Below the pieces are notes generated by a model. That model had not been told where the DNA came from. It saw only the letters and a list, made by a program, of their open reading frames with translations, and did no database searches. Made by a program: the position numbers and the translations under genes. 7,880 nt of DNA from Gammaproteobacteria bacterium (GTDB lineage: Bacteria; Pseudomonadota; Gammaproteobacteria; Steroidobacterales; BM003), in assembly GCA_026193125.1 (NCBI GenBank), contig JAPHSC010000303.1:1-7880 (forward strand), in the 5' to 3' direction. Positions 6,542 to 7,880 of this stretch are shown here, piece by piece (the stretch's first letter is position 1; the number at the start of each line of letters is the position of its first letter).

Positions 6542-6563
6542 AGGGGACAGCTAAAGGGGACAG
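6538..6563 (+). repeat. Perfect tandem repeat of 13 bp overlapping the nadB stop codon
   Basis: CTAAAGGGGACAG occurs twice head to tail (6538-6550 and 6551-6563), followed by another C. The first copy supplies the TAA stop of nadB. The AAAGGGGACAG word resembles a short repeat often seen between genes in proteobacterial genomes, sometimes near IS200-like (REP-associated) transposases. That link is from memory, and no transposase is visible here. Confidence 0.7.
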
Positions 6564-6589
6564 CAACCATAACTGGCGCCGGCCGTGCA

Positions 6590-6599
6590 GTGTGCACAC
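6590..6599. repeat. 10-bp perfect palindrome in the nadB-ubiU gap
   Basis: GTGTGCACAC reads the same on both strands. It lies about 150 bases before ubiU, too far upstream for a ribosome site. It could be a regulator site or part of a repeat; nothing else supports either. Confidence 0.3.
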
Positions 6600-6736
6600 A
6601 GATCCAGGTAATGGAACCGGACCGGCTCCGTGCATCCCTCGGTATCTGCGTAGCGCAATACCCGGACATGATCTTTAGACTCCCTGTGTATAGCTCAACG
6701 CGCGCCCAAATAGTCACCTGATACTGCAACGCGTAC

Positions 6737-6741
6737 AAAGG
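6737..6741 (+). promoter_or_regulatory. Ribosome binding site of ubiU
   Basis: AAAGG lies 8 bases before the ATG at 6750, and the resulting N-terminus (MELVCPAGNLPSLKAA) matches the start known for UbiU, so the start is well supported. Confidence 0.5.
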
Positions 6742-6749
6742 CCCCACGT

Positions 6750-7748
6750 ATGGAACTGGTCTGCCCCGCCGGCAACCTCCCATCTCTGAAAGCTGCCGTG
6801 GACAACGGCGCCGATGCCGTGTACATCGGTTTTCGGGACGATACCAACGCCAGGCATTTCGCGGGTCTGAACTTTAACGACAGCAAGGCGCACAAGGCCC
6901 TGGATTACGCCCGCAAGCATGGCGTGCGCATATTCGTCGCAGTAAACACCTTCGCCCAGCCAGCGGGCTGGAAACGCTGGACTGACGCCATAGACCTGGC
7001 CGCCGAGCTACAGGTGGATGCCCTGATTGCCGCCGACATCGGTGTACTTGGCTATGCTGCCGATACCCACCCGGACCTGAACCTGCACCTGTCGGTGCAG
7101 GCCTCCGCCACCAATGCCAAGGCACTGGAATTTTACCGCGATAATTTTGGCATTCGCCGGGCGGTTTTACCGCGAGTGCTTTCCCTGACCCAGGTTCGCA
7201 CCCTGGCCGAGGACAGCCCGGTGGCCCTGGAGGTATTCGCCTTCGGTAGCCTGTGCATCATGGCAGAGGGTCGCTGCTACCTGTCCTCCTACCTGACCGG
7301 GCAATCGCCCAACACCTATGGCGCCTGCTCTCCCGCCAGTGCGGTGCGCTGGGAAGAACACGCCGATGGCAGCCTGGATACACGTCTGAACGGAGTCTTG
7401 ATCAACCGACATGCCGCTGGCTGCAATGCCGGTTATCCCACGCTTTGCAAAGGCCGCTTTCAGGTAGCCGGGCGCACCGGTCATGCATTGGAGGAACCCA
7501 CCAGCCTTAACACCCTGGAGTTATTACCGGAGCTCCGTCAACTGGGCATAGGCGCCGTCAAGATTGAGGGTCGTCAGCGCAGCCCTGCCTATGTCGCCCA
7601 GGTCGTCCGCGTCTGGCGGCAGGCACTGGACAAGCTGGAACAGGACCCGGAAAGCTTTGTCATACAACCGGAATGGGCCAGCATCCTGGCGGCAGCCTCG
7701 GAGGGGTCCCAGACAACCCTGGGCGCCTATTCACGCCCATGGCAGTAG
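6750..7748 (+). CDS. ubiU: UbiU, O2-independent ubiquinone hydroxylation protein (U32 family)
   Basis: UbiU (YhbU) forms a heterodimer with UbiV and carries a [4Fe-4S] cluster; with UbiT it supports ubiquinone synthesis without oxygen, replacing the flavin hydroxylases. Older annotation calls it a U32 peptidase. The product is 332 residues, one more than the E. coli protein, and similar along its whole length: MELVCPAGNLPSLKAA, NGADAVYIG, DDTNARHFAGLNF (30-42), VQASATN (116-122), EVFAFGSLCIMAEGRCYLSSYLTG (161-184), SPNTYGACSPA, NAGYPTLCKGR (226-236), EEPTSLNTLELLPEL and VKIEGRQRSPAYV (270-282). The four cluster cysteines are C169, C176, C193 and C233. Its stop lies 5 bp before ubiV, so the two should share one transcript. 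No clear FNR site was seen upstream, although E. coli ubiUV is FNR-controlled. No sign of damage. Confidence 0.96.
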   Translation: MELVCPAGNLPSLKAAVDNGADAVYIGFRDDTNARHFAGLNFNDSKAHKALDYARKHGVRIFVAVNTFAQPAGWKRWTDAIDLAAELQVDALIAADIGVLGYAADTHPDLNLHLSVQASATNAKALEFYRDNFGIRRAVLPRVLSLTQVRTLAEDSPVALEVFAFGSLCIMAEGRCYLSSYLTGQSPNTYGACSPASAVRWEEHADGSLDTRLNGVLINRHAAGCNAGYPTLCKGRFQVAGRTGHALEEPTSLNTLELLPELRQLGIGAVKIEGRQRSPAYVAQVVRVWRQALDKLEQDPESFVIQPEWASILAAASEGSQTTLGAYSRPWQ

Positions 7749-7753
7749 CCAGC

Positions 7754-7880
7754 ATGAAACTGGCCCTGGGTTACATACCGTTCCTGTGGCCGGCGGACCA
7801 GGTTCGGTCTTTCTACCTGGACATGGCGGAACGGCCCCTGGATATCATCTACCTGGGCGAGGCTGTGTGTTCCAAGCGTC
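7754..7880 (+). CDS. ubiV: UbiV, O2-independent ubiquinone hydroxylation protein, partial (3' end outside window)
   Basis: UbiV (YhbV) is the partner of UbiU in anaerobic ubiquinone synthesis and is itself a [4Fe-4S] U32-family protein. Only the first 42 residues lie in the window. They include MKLALGYIPFLWP at the start and DIIYLGEAVCSKR at 30-42, which matches the N-terminal signature of UbiV; C39 would be the first cluster cysteine, at the same position as in E. coli. The ATG at 7754 was chosen because the family starts with MK and a short strand. An in-frame ATG at 7739, overlapping the end of ubiU, would add MAVAS. Neither has a strong ribosome site, so translation is probably coupled to ubiU. 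Confidence 0.93.
   Translation, partial: MKLALGYIPFLWPADQVRSFYLDMAERPLDIIYLGEAVCSKR

Noticed and set aside
6613..6629. Imperfect GGAACCGG/CCGGCTCC inverted repeat as nadB terminator
   Set aside because: One mismatch, an almost absent loop and no T-run after it.
6665..6749. FNR-type box (TTGAT-N4-ATCAA) and promoter before ubiU
   Set aside because: The best candidate, around the TGTGTATAGCTCAA stretch near 6686-6699, matches one half-site only partly and the other poorly; TATAGC at 6689-6694 lacks a -35 at proper spacing.
6538..6783. Minus-strand frame of 81 codons across the nadB-ubiU gap
   Set aside because: It runs through the tandem repeat and into the ubiU start, has no good ribosome site, and its end is just the repeat translated.

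Overview
The window looks like a chromosomal segment of a moderately GC-rich gammaproteobacterium (or close relative) that is Gram-negative, probably respires ubiquinone and can live without oxygen. The evidence is a ubiU-ubiV pair (O2-independent ubiquinone hydroxylation), proteobacterial-type NadA and NadB, a MipA/OmpV outer-membrane barrel and a lipobox lipoprotein. I cannot name the genus.

Left half (1-3651) is an accessory-looking envelope region. On the minus strand lie the 5' part of a secreted serine hydrolase of the beta-lactamase/penicillin-binding-protein family (cut by the window edge, SxxK motif visible) and, upstream of it, an outer-membrane protein that seems to join a MipA/OmpV barrel to a second, possibly PagL-like barrel. 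A strong hairpin and a doubtful 40-codon ORF sit between them. A divergent intergenic region (2016-2331) carries repeated CCAATGG motifs, one hairpin and a doubtful small ORF. It leads into a plus-strand lipoprotein with a BamE/SmpA-like N-terminal part and a C-terminal beta-propeller of about six blades.

Right half (3652-7880) is core metabolism, all on the plus strand. A likely sigma70 promoter with an upstream 9-bp inverted repeat precedes nadA. nadA overlaps nadB by 11 bp, so the two steps from aspartate to quinolinate are made together; nadC is not in the window. The nadB stop codon lies inside a perfect 13-bp tandem repeat (CTAAAGGGGACAG twice), followed by about 190 bp of noncoding DNA. 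Then come ubiU and, 5 bp after its stop, ubiV, which runs off the window.

NadA, UbiU and UbiV all keep their expected [4Fe-4S] cysteines as far as visible, and NadB can use electron acceptors other than O2, so this half suits an organism making NAD and ubiquinone under low oxygen. The less ordinary parts are the two domain-fusion envelope proteins and the noncoding repeats; I see no CRISPR array, tRNA, rRNA or complete mobile element.
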